Origin: Maridesulfovibrio zosterae DSM 11974
Lineage (GTDB): Bacteria; Desulfobacterota; Desulfovibrionia; Desulfovibrionales; Desulfovibrionaceae
DNA: 64,000 bases
Direction: 5' to 3'
Assembly: GCF_000425265.1 (NCBI RefSeq)
Contig: NZ_AUDC01000011.1
Location: forward strand, 496,001 to 560,000
Shown piece after piece: positions 16,166 through 25,683 of this stretch. How positions within the stretch are numbered: position 1 is the stretch's first letter; the number at the start of each line of letters is the position of its first letter. The notes below the pieces were generated by a model. That model was given only the letters and a program-made list of their open reading frames with translations. It had not been told where the DNA came from and did no database searches. The translations under genes were made by a program, and so were the position numbers.

Positions 16166-16858
16166 CTAGTCGAGAATATAATCAAGAGCCAAATCCACAT
16201 GAACTTTAACTGTGTCAATAAGCGGTACTGAAACATCTTCAGGGCGCACCAAAAGCCCAATTTCTGTACAACCCAGTACAATTGCTTCAGCTCCTTGTGT
16301 GCACAGTTCATTAATGACCTTCACATAACCATTTCTGGTTTGATCCATAATCTTACCGCAACACAACTCATCAAAAATTGATCTATGCACAAACTGCCTA
16401 TCTTCACGCTGAGGAGTAATGACTTTCAGACCAAACTTATCGTTAAGCGGCTTTGATAAAAAATCCTGTTCCATAGTAAAAGCAGTCCCTAACAGCCCTA
16501 ATTGCGTAGCTTCTGCACTCTTTGCTCCAACAGCAATTGCGTCTGCCATATGCAGCAACGGTATATCAATTGCTGCTTGAACAACTTCCGCGGCTTTATG
16601 CATAGTATTAGTAGCAATGATCAAAGCATCTGCACCGGCAGCTTCTGTTCTTCGGGCTGCTGATATCAAATCAGCACATATTGCATTCCAATCATTATTC
16701 TTCATATTTTCTGCAAAGCCCGCAAAATCGACACTGTTGATGACCATTTTACATGAATGAAGTCCACCAAGCCGTGCTCGCACGCCTTCATTAATAAATT
16801 TGTAATACGAAACCGTAGACTCCCAGCTCATTCCCCCAAGAATTCCTAAAGTCTTCAT
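16166..16858 (-). CDS. Aspartate/glutamate racemase family protein
   Basis: Cofactor-independent amino-acid racemase fold using two cysteines. The 230-residue protein starts MKTLGILGGMSWESTVSYY; one catalytic site lies in IIATNTMHK near residue 80, where the usual Cys of the TNTxH motif is replaced by Thr-Asn-Thr, and the other in VLGCTEIGLL near 190, which keeps its Cys. Family members with the T-N-T-M-H motif exist among broad-specificity racemases, so activity is plausible. Start at the ATG at 16858, chosen for AAGGAG upstream; the longer frame to 16981 adds unrelated residues. Confidence 0.85.
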   Translation of the reverse strand: MKTLGILGGMSWESTVSYYKFINEGVRARLGGLHSCKMVINSVDFAGFAENMKNNDWNAICADLISAARRTEAAGADALIIATNTMHKAAEVVQAAIDIPLLHMADAIAVGAKSAEATQLGLLGTAFTMEQDFLSKPLNDKFGLKVITPQREDRQFVHRSIFDELCCGKIMDQTRNGYVKVINELCTQGAEAIVLGCTEIGLLVRPEDVSVPLIDTVKVHVDLALDYILD

Positions 16859-16981
16859 AAAAACTCCTTTAACTTTTTTATGGAAGAAGTTCATCACATC
16901 TAACTGAACTAAAATAGATACAAGACGGGCAAATTTAAAAGATACAGAATAATCACACTTGTTATTTTTATAAAAATTCAA

Positions 16982-17236
16982 ATCATGAAATCAATCCATA
17001 TGAAGTCCCCAGCCCCCTAATCATCTTATTAAACTAAGCTCTAAATCATACTTGGAGAGAATGTTTTTTAACTTAACATTTTTAGAAACCTCGCCTTAAA
17101 CCCAACCATTCAATTTAAATTAAATAATTATTACAATTAATTAGTTAATAGAAAATAAGACTTTCAAATCTAACTATAAAAAACATAACCATCAAAATCA
17201 TACAATATTTTAGTCCTAATTTTTCCCGGACACCCC
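16982..17236. other. AT-rich spacer upstream of the hmc promoter
   Basis: Between the divergent racemase and hmcA genes. No gene, hairpin or RNA recognised here; the hmc control sites begin at about 17237. Confidence 0.5.
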
Positions 17237-17314
17237 TTGACGTAACCTCGATTAATAACATACCTAACTGGCAGGTATAAAAACCTATCAACAAAGGAGG
17301 TATTAATACCTCCT
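17237..17314 (+). promoter_or_regulatory. hmc operon control region with two ATACCT/AGGTAT dyads
   Basis: A TTGACG at 17237-17242 is followed 17 bases later by ATACCT, where a -10 would sit. Dyad 1 is ATACCT-N7-AGGTAT (17260-17278). Dyad 2 is the perfect 20-base palindrome AGGAGGTATTAATACCTCCT (17295-17314), which contains the same two half-sites in the opposite order. The sites lie about 170-220 bases before hmcA. The Rrf2-family gene downstream makes Rrf2 the likely binder (inference); the -10 box is weak. Confidence 0.5.
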
Positions 17315-17481
17315 CAACTGATGGGGAATGAGACGCACCGGTTCGTGTTTACCGTTATTTCTTGAAAGCAGTTTTCCGTGGAGGAAGTAATTGTTGGAAG
17401 TAACGAAAATTGCATTGAACGGAGCAACAAAGTCCTTAAGCATAAGCTTACGGTCAATTGCATTGAGAGGGGATCGATATC

Positions 17482-19125
17482 ATGGCAAACGGAAAAAAAT
17501 TATTGCGATTGTCCGGTATCCTGATCGTCCTAGCAGGGGTGCTTGGCTTCCATATGGAAGCATTAAGCATGGTCGGAACCCCGCAGGGTGAAGGTAATAA
17601 GCGTCCTGATCTTATCATGATCGACACTATTGCCGCACAGGAAAAACTGGAACTGCCTGCGGTTGTGTTTCTCCACGATACACACACAAAGGCTATGACA
17701 GAGCAGGGAAAAGACTGTACTGCCTGTCACCAAAAAGACAATGGGGCCATTTCATACAAGTTTAAAAGACTTGAAAATGGCAGCCCTGAGCATCTCAAAC
17801 AAATTTACCACAACGGTTGTATCAGCTGTCACACTGAAGATGCAAAGGCTGGCAGGAAAACAGGACCTCAAGTAGGTGAATGCCGCAGCTGTCACGTTGC
17901 TGACCCAGAACTTGCCGCTGACAGAACTCCAGCTGGAATGGACAATGTACTCCACTTCCGTCACTGGGATTCCAAGCTCATCGCCAAGGACGCAGGTCAG
18001 AACACCAACTGTGGTACCTGTCACCATCAGTATAACAAGTTTGATAAAAAACTTGAGTACGTAAAAGGACAGGAAGAAAATTGCAGTTCATGTCACACAG
18101 CAAAACCTGAGGGTGATGTTAAACTGACTACTTCTGAAGCCTATCACGGTCAGTGTGTATCCTGTCACCTTGAAATGAAAGCTGTCAAAGCCGAAAAAAC
18201 AGGCCCAGTAAAATGTGCAGGCTGCCATGGAAAGATTAAGGCTGCTGACATTAAAGAAGACAACGCTGCGACCCTGAAAAAGCTGGGCGGAGAACTGCCC
18301 CGCCTCCCCAGAAATCAGCCTGATGCTGTTCTGCTCACCGCTCCGGTGGATGAGAATACAAGTGTAAAAGGCACAATGGCCTCTGTAGCTTTCAACCACA
18401 AAGCCCACGAAAACTTTACTGATTCATGCAGCTCCTGCCACCACAAAACCATGAATAAAGCATGCTCCTCATGTCACACCGTTCGTGGTTCTAAAGAAGG
18501 TGGTTTTGTTACTCTTGATCAGGCTATGCACAAAGCTGACAGCAACAGGTCCTGTGTAGGATGTCACGCTGTAAAACAGAAAGATCCCAGCTGTGCAGGA
18601 TGTCACGAACTGATGCCTAAAAACGTAATCAAGTCTAAGGAAACCTGTGCGGCCTGTCATAACGGTCCGGCTTCAAATTCCAGCGCCCCCGTCAAGATGG
18701 AAGCCTCCGCCAAGGCTGAAATCGCTAAATCGCTGATCATGAAGCGCCCCACATCTCCTGTCCTGATTGCAGAAAAGGATATCCCTGAGTTCGTAACCAT
18801 CAACGTCATTGAGAACGAATACAAAGCCAGCAAAATGCCTCATCGCAAAATCATCATGAGTATGATGGACAAGATTAAAGGTAACAAGTTGGCCGACACA
18901 TTCCACAGCACACCTCTAACTGTGTGCGGAAGCTGCCACCACAACAGCCCTGCAAGCAAGACTCCTCCGAGTTGTGCAAGCTGTCATGGCGGTACCTTTA
19001 AAACTCAGGACGGACGTCCGGCCCTCAAGGGTGCTTATCACGGTCAGTGCATGACCTGTCATGACGCTATGAACCTTGAAAAGCCTGCTTCAACTGACTG
19101 CACCGCATGTCACGCGAAGAAATAA
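17482..19125 (+). CDS. hmcA: High-molecular-weight cytochrome c, 16 hemes (HmcA)
   Basis: Periplasmic electron carrier of the Hmc transmembrane complex, taking electrons from hydrogenase-linked cytochrome c3. The 547-residue protein has an N-terminal signal segment (residues 5-25, LLRLSGILIVLAGVLGFHM) and sixteen CxxCH motifs, counted from CTACH near residue 79 to CTACH at the C-terminus, the number known for D. vulgaris HmcA. A heme-free stretch of about 80 residues (roughly 395-475) separates twelve hemes from the last four. A GAGAGGGG site precedes the ATG. It is followed by hmcB after 29 bases. Confidence 0.97.
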   Translation: MANGKKLLRLSGILIVLAGVLGFHMEALSMVGTPQGEGNKRPDLIMIDTIAAQEKLELPAVVFLHDTHTKAMTEQGKDCTACHQKDNGAISYKFKRLENGSPEHLKQIYHNGCISCHTEDAKAGRKTGPQVGECRSCHVADPELAADRTPAGMDNVLHFRHWDSKLIAKDAGQNTNCGTCHHQYNKFDKKLEYVKGQEENCSSCHTAKPEGDVKLTTSEAYHGQCVSCHLEMKAVKAEKTGPVKCAGCHGKIKAADIKEDNAATLKKLGGELPRLPRNQPDAVLLTAPVDENTSVKGTMASVAFNHKAHENFTDSCSSCHHKTMNKACSSCHTVRGSKEGGFVTLDQAMHKADSNRSCVGCHAVKQKDPSCAGCHELMPKNVIKSKETCAACHNGPASNSSAPVKMEASAKAEIAKSLIMKRPTSPVLIAEKDIPEFVTINVIENEYKASKMPHRKIIMSMMDKIKGNKLADTFHSTPLTVCGSCHHNSPASKTPPSCASCHGGTFKTQDGRPALKGAYHGQCMTCHDAMNLEKPASTDCTACHAKK

Positions 19126-19154
19126 AAACGGATAGCCTGAAGGAGAACAAATAA

Positions 19155-20213
19155 ATGCTACGCAGAACATTCCTCGGAGTGCTGGGCGCAACCTGTGTGG
19201 GAGCAGCTCTCCCCACAGGAGCTAAAGCCGGAGGCAAGGAGTTCAAAGGTTATCCCGGAAGTAAGGGTGTACTTTTTGACGCTACCCGCTGCATCGGCTG
19301 CCGCAAATGTGAAGCGGCATGTAACAAGGTCAATAATCTTCCCGAACCTGAGAAGAAATTTGATGACCTGTCCGTGCTAGACACAAAACGCAGAACTGAT
19401 GCCAAAACGTTCACTGTTGTTAACAAATACAATGGACCTGAAAATCCTGTATTTCGTAAATCTCAGTGTAACCACTGTCTTGAGCCGGCATGTGCATCAG
19501 CATGCTTTGTAAAGGCATTCAAAAAACTGCCCAACGGTGCTGTTGTTTATGATGAGTCGGTTTGTGTAGGCTGCCGTTATTGTATGGTAGCCTGTCCTTT
19601 TGAAATTCCTACCTACGAATATGATGAACCCCTCACTCCCAGAGTAATGAAGTGCACTATGTGTGCTCCCAGACTGGCTGAAGGCAAACTGCCCGGCTGT
19701 GTTGAAGGTTGCCCAAAAGAAGCACTGGTATTCGGAGAAAGGGACGAACTTATTAAAATAGCCCGTCAACGCATCAGACGTAATCCAGACCGTTATATTG
19801 ACCATCTTTACGGTGAAAACGAAATGGGTGGAACCAGCTGGATGTACCTTTCCGGTGTGCCTTTCAATGAAATAGGCATGCGCGAGGACCTCGGCACCAA
19901 ATCAGCACCAGAATTGACTGCAGGCGCACTGGCAGCCGTTCCTATGGTTGCTGGTCTCTGGCCTGTCCTTCTCGGCGGAATTTACGCTGTGACCCAGCGT
20001 AACAGCAAGGTAGCTGATGAAGAACGTAAAGAAGCAGTGGACAACGCAATTGCAAGAGCAAGCGCGGAAGCTGAAAAGACTCTCTCCGAAGCTCTTAAAA
20101 AGGCAGATGTTGCCAATAAGCGCCAGATCGAAGTTGAGGTCAAGAAAGCTGTAGAAGAAGCCCTTGCTCCTAAAGAAGAGCAGGAAGAAAACAGCGAGAA
20201 GGAGGAATCCTAA
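19155..20213 (+). CDS. hmcB: Hmc complex iron-sulfur subunit (HmcB)
   Basis: Ferredoxin-like subunit that passes electrons between HmcA and the membrane subunits. The 352-residue protein starts [20 protein letters not shown], a signal-like N-terminus with an arginine pair. Cysteines for four 4Fe-4S clusters follow: [11 protein letters not shown] (46-56), [24 protein letters not shown], and CTMC paired with CVEGC. A membrane segment lies near residues 258-282. The last 70 residues form a charged helix, likely a coiled coil. The stop overlaps the hmcC ATG by one base, indicating translational coupling. Confidence 0.95.
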   Translation: MLRRTFLGVLGATCVGAALPTGAKAGGKEFKGYPGSKGVLFDATRCIGCRKCEAACNKVNNLPEPEKKFDDLSVLDTKRRTDAKTFTVVNKYNGPENPVFRKSQCNHCLEPACASACFVKAFKKLPNGAVVYDESVCVGCRYCMVACPFEIPTYEYDEPLTPRVMKCTMCAPRLAEGKLPGCVEGCPKEALVFGERDELIKIARQRIRRNPDRYIDHLYGENEMGGTSWMYLSGVPFNEIGMREDLGTKSAPELTAGALAAVPMVAGLWPVLLGGIYAVTQRNSKVADEERKEAVDNAIARASAEAEKTLSEALKKADVANKRQIEVEVKKAVEEALAPKEEQEENSEKEES

Positions 20214-21385
20214 TGTCCACCCCGGCGAATAACGGTCCTAAATCGGCCTTTAGCACCTTCAATCTGGTAGCAGGTGCGATCATCATTGTTGGTCTGATCA
20301 TTACCGTGATCAGGTTCACGCAAGGTATCGGCTCTGTAACCAATCTTGATAACAACAACCCATGGGGCATCTGGATCGGATTTGACCTGCTCTGCGGTGT
20401 TGCTCTCGCAGCCGGTGGATATACAACTTCCGCAGCCTGCTATATCTTCGGACTCAAGCGTTTTCACTCCGCTGTACGTCCGGCAATCCTGACAGCATTC
20501 CTCGGCTACGCCTTGGTTGTTTTTGCATTGCAATACGACCTTGGACGGCCATGGAGACTGCCATACCCTATATTCTACCAGCAGGGCACTACGTCCCTTC
20601 TTTTTGAAGTGGGTCTGTGCGTTATGCTGTACCTGACAGTACTCTTTATTGAGTTCACACCGGCCATGTTTGAATGGCTTGGATGGAAGAAGGTCAGAAA
20701 AGTAGTCGTAAAACTGACTCTTGCTCTGACTATCTTTGGTGTTGTCCTGTCTACTCTGCACCAGTCTTCTCTCGGAGCACTGTACACAATTGCACCGTCT
20801 AAACTTCATCCCCTGTGGTACTCACCATATATGCCGCTTTACTTTTTTGTTTCAAGTATTGCTGCTGGTATGTCCATGGTCATCTTCGAAGGAACTCTCT
20901 CTCATAAAAAGATGCATCATATGATGGATGAAGAATACCTCAAACATCACGATGGAGTTGTCCTCGGATTCGGTAAAGCCACATCTCTGGTTCTCTTTGG
21001 ATACTTCTTCATTAAGATGATTGGTCTGGCATACGACAACAACTGGCATTACCTCACATCAGGTTACGGACTTCTGTATATGACTGAGATGCTCGGTTTT
21101 GTTGCACTGCCATGCTTTCTCTATGCTGTCGGTGTACGCGACAAGAACCTTGGTCTGATCAAGAAGGCTGCTATCATTACTGTGCTCGGCATTGTCTTCA
21201 ACAGATTCAATGTTTCCCTTATTGCGTTCAACTACCACCTGCCCTCTTCCGAGCGCTATTTTCCCAGCATGATGGAGATAGGTATATCCGTATTCGTGGT
21301 CACTATCGGAGTTGTAGTTTTCCGTTTCATTACCACCCGGATGCCCATTTTCTTTGAGCACCCTGATTACAAAAGCGACCACTAA
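20213..21385 (+). CDS. hmcC: Hmc complex NrfD-like membrane subunit (HmcC)
   Basis: Polytopic integral membrane protein of the NrfD/PsrC family, which binds quinone or relays electrons or protons in such complexes. The 390-residue sequence shows about ten hydrophobic spans, from FNLVAGAIIIVGLIITVIRF near residue 15 to the C-terminal GISVFVVTIGVVVF. It contains family-typical regions NPWGIWIGFDLLCGVALAAG and STLHQSSLGALYTIAPSKLH. It overlaps hmcB by one base and precedes the tiny hmcD by 20 bases. Confidence 0.95.
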   Translation: MSTPANNGPKSAFSTFNLVAGAIIIVGLIITVIRFTQGIGSVTNLDNNNPWGIWIGFDLLCGVALAAGGYTTSAACYIFGLKRFHSAVRPAILTAFLGYALVVFALQYDLGRPWRLPYPIFYQQGTTSLLFEVGLCVMLYLTVLFIEFTPAMFEWLGWKKVRKVVVKLTLALTIFGVVLSTLHQSSLGALYTIAPSKLHPLWYSPYMPLYFFVSSIAAGMSMVIFEGTLSHKKMHHMMDEEYLKHHDGVVLGFGKATSLVLFGYFFIKMIGLAYDNNWHYLTSGYGLLYMTEMLGFVALPCFLYAVGVRDKNLGLIKKAAIITVLGIVFNRFNVSLIAFNYHLPSSERYFPSMMEIGISVFVVTIGVVVFRFITTRMPIFFEHPDYKSDH

Positions 21386-21405
21386 GCCGCTTAAGGAGAA
21401 ATCAA

Positions 21406-21567
21406 ATGGAAGCGCATAACTTACAAGAATATTACACCTTCACTAAAGGTATAGTATATTTGTTCATGGGCGGAGCACTGGTTGGCGTCACATTGTTCTG
21501 GCAGTTCCTCATGGGTGGAAAGGCTAAACGGGACGAAAACAAAAAGACGTACGGCAACCACCACTAG
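21406..21567 (+). CDS. hmcD: Small Hmc membrane subunit (HmcD)
   Basis: A 53-residue protein encoded between hmcC and hmcE, starting MEAHNLQEYYTFTKG, with one membrane helix (about residues 15-36, GIVYLFMGGALVGVTLFWQF) and a basic tail ending YGNHH. An AAGGAGA site sits seven bases before the ATG. Position, size and single span match the small HmcD subunit of the D. vulgaris operon. Its exact role in the complex is not known. Confidence 0.88.
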   Translation: MEAHNLQEYYTFTKGIVYLFMGGALVGVTLFWQFLMGGKAKRDENKKTYGNHH

Positions 21568-21590
21568 CCGGAACTCGAGGAGAAACTATA

Positions 21591-22268
21591 ATGTACGAAC
21601 TTCTGACAGGTCCTTTGCTTTGGCTGGTTTTCGCAATCAGCTTCGGCGGCTTGCTGGTTAGAGTAGTGCTCTACTTTAAGGGCCTCAGCCAGCAGCTTGA
21701 CCGCGTTGCATACCGCCCCCATCTGTCCTACGGACTGAAAGGTGCATTTAATTCAATTATCAGCTGGCTTAATCCTGTTGGCGCACGCGCCTGGAGGATT
21801 CGCCCCGGCTTTACTCTTATATTCTTTGCATTCCACATAGGACTGCTTTTAACCCCGATACTCCTTACAGCACATAACGTAATGCTGCAGGAAAATCTGG
21901 GATTCAGCCTGCCACAACTTCCTGCATGTATCGCTGACATTCTTTCATGGACTGTCATTGTTGCCGGACTATTTATGGTCCTGCGCCGTATTGCATTTCC
22001 GGAAGTCAGAATCCTTACCACAGCATATGACTATCTGCTGCTGGTGATCACTGTAGCACCATTTGTTACCGGGCTTATTGCTCGATATCAGGGTGGAGAC
22101 TATCAGTTCTGGTTGTTGGCCCATATCATCACTGGCGAAATCTGGCTCTTGTGCCTGCCTTTCACCAAGCTCAGCCACTGTGTATTGTTTTTCTGTTCCC
22201 GTGCTCAGCTCGGAATGGATTACGGTATTAAACGTGGCGGCATGAAAGGCTCCACCTTCTCCTGGTAG
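21591..22268 (+). CDS. hmcE: Hmc complex cytochrome b-like membrane subunit (HmcE)
   Basis: NarI/DsrM-type membrane protein of 225 residues with about five spans (for example LLWLVFAISFGGLLVRVVLY near the start and YDYLLLVITVAPFVTGLIA near 150). Several His residues lie near span ends (FAFHIGLLLTPILLTAHN, LAHIITGEI, FTKLSHCVLF), a pattern expected for heme b ligation in this family; whether all ligands are present cannot be judged by eye. GAGGAG precedes the ATG. hmcF follows 38 bases later. Confidence 0.92.
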   Translation: MYELLTGPLLWLVFAISFGGLLVRVVLYFKGLSQQLDRVAYRPHLSYGLKGAFNSIISWLNPVGARAWRIRPGFTLIFFAFHIGLLLTPILLTAHNVMLQENLGFSLPQLPACIADILSWTVIVAGLFMVLRRIAFPEVRILTTAYDYLLLVITVAPFVTGLIARYQGGDYQFWLLAHIITGEIWLLCLPFTKLSHCVLFFCSRAQLGMDYGIKRGGMKGSTFSW

Positions 22269-22306
22269 CAGGAACAGATTAATCAGCCACATAGAGGAGA
22301 AGCAAA

Positions 22307-23695
22307 ATGCCTCAAGGTAAGCTTTGTAATAGACAGCCAATCAAGACTGACGAGCAGCTTAAACTGACTCTCGCAGATAAGAGCGGCATACAATATTATG
22401 CTGAAATGGAAGAACTGGATGTAGATACAGATCTACTTTGGTCAACTATCCAGAAGACAATGAAATCCAGAACAAAAACCTGGCTGGAAATTTGCGCACA
22501 CTGCGGAATGTGTGCGGAAAGCTGTTTTCTATATCAGGTAAATGACAGGATTCCTGAACAGGTTCCATCATATAAAATCCAGTCAACACTGGGTCATATC
22601 GTTAAGAAAAAAGGCAAGGTGAGCAACGAATTCATGCGTCATTGCATGGAAGTTGCGTGGTCACAATGCACCTGTTGCAACCGTTGTGGCATGTACTGCC
22701 CCCACGGTATCGACATGGGCGTAATGTTCTCTTATCTGCGTGGTCTTCTTTACTCTCAGGGATTTGTACCATGGGAACTCAAAATCGGCTCCGGTATGCA
22801 CCGCGTATACCGTGCTCAGATGGACGTCACCACTGAAGACTGGGTTGAAACATGTGAGTGGATGGCTGAAGAGACCGAAGAAGAATGGCCGGGGCTTACT
22901 ATTCCGGTGGACAAGCAAGACGCAGACATCATGTACACCTGCAACGCACGTGAGCCGAAACATTACCCGGAAGACCTTGCTGAAGCTGCAATTCTTTTCC
23001 ACGTAGCCGGAGTGAACTGGACTGTTCCATCTGAAGGATGGGAGCAGACCTCACTTTCCATGTTTGCCGGAGACTGGGAATGCTGCAAAGACAATGTTAA
23101 CCACGTATACAGCGCCATTGAAAGACTGAATCCCGCAAGGGTAACAGGAACAGAATGCGGTCATGCTCACAGAGCAACCGTAATTGAAGGTCCTTACTGG
23201 GCCGGACGTCCTGATGGACTTCCTCCCAAACCCTACATTCATTATGTTGAATGGCTGGCAGAAGCTCTTCGCGAAGGCAAGCTTAAAATTGATCCCGCTA
23301 AAAGGATTAAAGAGCCTGTAACCCTTCAGGACTCATGTAACTATGTTCGCAACCAAGGTCTTAAAGACGTTACCCGCGAAATTATAAGTTACATCGTTGA
23401 GCCTGGGTACTTCGTTGAGATGGCACCAAATAAAGAGCACAACTACTGTTGCGGCGGCGGTGGCGGATTCAACGGAATCGGACGTTTCCGCGAACAGCGT
23501 AACGTTGCCCTCCGTAAAAAAATGGATCAGATTCTTGATACTGGCTGCAAGCTTGTAATTGCGCCCTGCCATAACTGCTGGGATGCTATTCGTGACCTTG
23601 AGGAAGAATATGAAATCGGCATCCGCTGGTCATTCCTCAAACCTCTGATCATCGGAATGCTCGATATTCCCGAGGGTATGCGCGTAGAGTGGTAG
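22307..23695 (+). CDS. hmcF: Hmc complex HdrD-like iron-sulfur subunit (HmcF)
   Basis: Cytoplasmic-side iron-sulfur protein related to HdrD/DsrK, the probable entry or exit of electrons on the inner face. The 462-residue protein has two ferredoxin motifs ([12 protein letters not shown] near residues 64-75; [14 protein letters not shown] near 121-134). A C-terminal CCG domain follows, with CCGGGGGF and CHNC near 385-425, the type that holds a non-cubane 4Fe-4S site. An isolated YTCNAREP and an ECGHAH mark a degenerate first CCG-like region. GAGGAG precedes the ATG. Last of the six hmc genes. Confidence 0.95.
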   Translation: MPQGKLCNRQPIKTDEQLKLTLADKSGIQYYAEMEELDVDTDLLWSTIQKTMKSRTKTWLEICAHCGMCAESCFLYQVNDRIPEQVPSYKIQSTLGHIVKKKGKVSNEFMRHCMEVAWSQCTCCNRCGMYCPHGIDMGVMFSYLRGLLYSQGFVPWELKIGSGMHRVYRAQMDVTTEDWVETCEWMAEETEEEWPGLTIPVDKQDADIMYTCNAREPKHYPEDLAEAAILFHVAGVNWTVPSEGWEQTSLSMFAGDWECCKDNVNHVYSAIERLNPARVTGTECGHAHRATVIEGPYWAGRPDGLPPKPYIHYVEWLAEALREGKLKIDPAKRIKEPVTLQDSCNYVRNQGLKDVTREIISYIVEPGYFVEMAPNKEHNYCCGGGGGFNGIGRFREQRNVALRKKMDQILDTGCKLVIAPCHNCWDAIRDLEEEYEIGIRWSFLKPLIIGMLDIPEGMRVEW

Positions 23696-23755
23696 TAACA
23701 CATGATTAATTGTCAGGTGTTTATCTAATATTGTCCGCAACGAATGAGGTGTCAC

Positions 23756-24649
23756 ATGTTTAAAAAAATCCTATTGGCTACCACCGGCTCGCCGGCAAGT
23801 TTTGGTGCTGCCCGTGTAGCTTTTGACATGGCAAAGCGCTATGGCTCTGAAGTTACGATCTTCCATGTTGTAGGTGTGCCCACAAAGGCATTCTCACATG
23901 TTGTCAATGACGTACGTACAGGCGAAGAAGTTGAGATAGATGACGAGTATCTCTCTTGGGTTGAAGAAGAGCTCAAGACCACTTTCGCCAAGCAGTTTGC
24001 AGGAGCTGACAACGCTAAGATCGTTCTGAAAACAGGTGTGCCCTCTCGTGAAGTACTTCGCGAAGCACGCAAAGAAGACTCCGATCTCATCATTATGGCT
24101 GCAAGCTCAGGTGAGAACGTGACCTTCCATAAAGGCTACCCCGGTAGCACTCTGCAGAAAGTAGCAAAAGCAGCTCGCTGCCCGGTTCTTTCTGTTCACC
24201 GTGAATCTGCTTCATACTGGGGTGGGTTCTCAAATATACTATTTGGTACTGACTTCTCAAAACAGGCTGAAAGTGCATTTAAATTCGCTTTGTCCACAGC
24301 CCGTGAACTCGACTGCGACCTGACTATCTTCCATGCCCTGGATATCAGCGGCAAGGTTCTGGACCAAAATGAAATCGAGGAAAATCTCCTCGTAGCCCGC
24401 AAGCGCACCCGTGAAACATACGTACCGCTCATGGGTGATTTCAAAAACTATGACATCGAAGTATGGGAAGGAACTCCCTACGTCGAACTCGTCAAACTCG
24501 CACGTGAAAAAAGCATAGACCTTATTTGTCTTGCACATCACACGAGTGAGCTTGATCCGGAAAGAGCACGTATCGGCTCAACTGTTGAGCAGGTCATCCT
24601 CAGGGCAAACTGCCCTGTGGTAAGCGTCAGCAAACCCGATAAGGTTTAG
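23756..24649 (+). CDS. Tandem universal stress protein (two Usp domains)
   Basis: Cytoplasmic protein of 297 residues made of two UspA domains: MFKKILLATTGSPASFGAA to about residue 145, then WGGFSNILFGTDFSKQAES to the end. Nucleotide-loop-like segments are seen in the first half (GYPGSTLQKVAKAARCPVLS) and the second (RIGSTVEQVILRANCPVVS), consistent with ATP binding in this family. I chose the ATG at 23756 because the sequence from there is family-like and GAGGTG lies upstream. It sits 60 bases after hmcF on the same strand, so probably in the hmc transcript. Confidence 0.9.
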   Translation: MFKKILLATTGSPASFGAARVAFDMAKRYGSEVTIFHVVGVPTKAFSHVVNDVRTGEEVEIDDEYLSWVEEELKTTFAKQFAGADNAKIVLKTGVPSREVLREARKEDSDLIIMAASSGENVTFHKGYPGSTLQKVAKAARCPVLSVHRESASYWGGFSNILFGTDFSKQAESAFKFALSTARELDCDLTIFHALDISGKVLDQNEIEENLLVARKRTRETYVPLMGDFKNYDIEVWEGTPYVELVKLAREKSIDLICLAHHTSELDPERARIGSTVEQVILRANCPVVSVSKPDKV

Positions 24650-24682
24650 GTTTAATAACTGAATCGAAATTAATCCATTGGT

Positions 24683-24712
24683 TCCGGCAACAGGACAAAA
24701 TCTGTTGCCGGA
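24683..24712 (+). other. Intercistronic hairpin between the Usp and first response-regulator genes
   Basis: Perfect 11-bp stem TCCGGCAACAG / CTGTTGCCGGA with an 8-base loop. No T run follows, so it is unlikely to be an intrinsic terminator; an RNA-processing or stability element is more likely. Confidence 0.55.
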
Positions 24713-24747
24713 CATTAAAAGGGTAGAGATTCACAGGAGGAGTTATT

Positions 24748-25101
24748 ATGTCCAAGAAGATTTTAATTATAGATGATGATCAGGATATCCGTTCATACCT
24801 TGGCGATCTTTTTACTGATAACGGTTATGAAACCGTAATGGCTGAAGATGGCTCTGTTGCTATGGATATTGTTGAAAGCGAAAAGCCGGATCTGATTACG
24901 TTAGATCTGGAGATGCCGGGCGAGTGGGGGCCACGTTTTTACCGGAAACTCAGCCAGAATGATGAGCTGAAAAGAACACCGGTGATAGTGATCAGTGGCC
25001 TTCAGGCAAATAAATACGCTATTCCCAAAGCAATAGCTACGTTGACCAAGCCCTTCGATGCAGAAGAGCTTATCAAGATTGTCAAAGAAACAATCGGCTA
25101 G
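24748..25101 (+). CDS. Single-domain response regulator (Rrf1-like)
   Basis: A 117-residue receiver domain with no output domain. Acidic pocket IDDDQD at residues 7-12, phospho-acceptor Asp in LITLDLEMP near 53, conserved Ser/Thr region VVISGL and Lys in TLTKPFD near 100. Rrf1 of D. vulgaris is a regulator of this kind encoded after hmcF. AGGAGG precedes the ATG. The sister gene 138 bases on shares the unusual LEMPxEWGPRFYR signature right after the phospho-acceptor, so the two are recent duplicates. Confidence 0.88.
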   Translation: MSKKILIIDDDQDIRSYLGDLFTDNGYETVMAEDGSVAMDIVESEKPDLITLDLEMPGEWGPRFYRKLSQNDELKRTPVIVISGLQANKYAIPKAIATLTKPFDAEELIKIVKETIG

Positions 25102-25114
25102 CTCGGGAATACAT

Positions 25115-25156
25115 ATCGGCAGTTTAGTGAGGCTTCACTGGGCTGCCGATTTTTTT
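25115..25156 (+). terminator. Terminator between the two response-regulator genes
   Basis: Stem ATCGGCAG / CTGCCGAT with an inner AGTGA / TCACT helix, followed by TTTTTTT. It could end or attenuate the hmc-Usp-rrf1 transcript. Confidence 0.75.
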
Positions 25157-25239
25157 AACTTGTAAGAATGCAGATGTACGGTGTAGTCTTCTCTCCACAG
25201 GTTATCCTAACCTGCTAAAATCATTACAAAGGTAACTTT

Positions 25240-25602
25240 ATGCCAAAAAAAATAATGGTTGTGGATGACGATCCCTACATCGTGGACTATCTGGTAAATG
25301 TTTTTGAAGATCACGGGTATCTTACATGCAGAGCTTCTGATGGAATTTCTGCCTATGATGTGGCAATGGCTGAAAAACCTGATCTGATTACTCTGGATCT
25401 GGAAATGCCTCATGAATGGGGTCCTAGATTCTATAGGAGACTGACTCAGGAAGAACAATTTTCTGATATCCCGGTTATTGTTATCAGTGGATTGCCTGGT
25501 ATTCATATGGCCATCAAACGGGCTGTCGCCACAATAAAAAAGCCTTTTGATCCAACAGAAGTCATTGAAATAGTAAAAAAAGCATTAGATCAACACGACT
25601 AG
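25240..25602 (+). CDS. Single-domain response regulator (second copy)
   Basis: A 120-residue stand-alone receiver: acidic pocket VDDDPY near residue 9, phospho-acceptor Asp in LITLDLEMP near 54, VVISGL, and Lys in TIKKPFD. It shares LEMPxEWGPRFYR with the preceding regulator. It has its own AAGGTAA ribosome site, lies after a terminator, and precedes the soluble kinase gene by about 80 bases, so it may be the partner of that kinase (inference). Confidence 0.88.
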   Translation: MPKKIMVVDDDPYIVDYLVNVFEDHGYLTCRASDGISAYDVAMAEKPDLITLDLEMPHEWGPRFYRRLTQEEQFSDIPVIVISGLPGIHMAIKRAVATIKKPFDPTEVIEIVKKALDQHD

Positions 25603-25683
25603 TCGAGAACAAATATCGCGCTGTCGTATTTTTCTATTACCGGTTATAAACCGGATGTGGGTCATGCGTTCCGGGGGAGCAGG

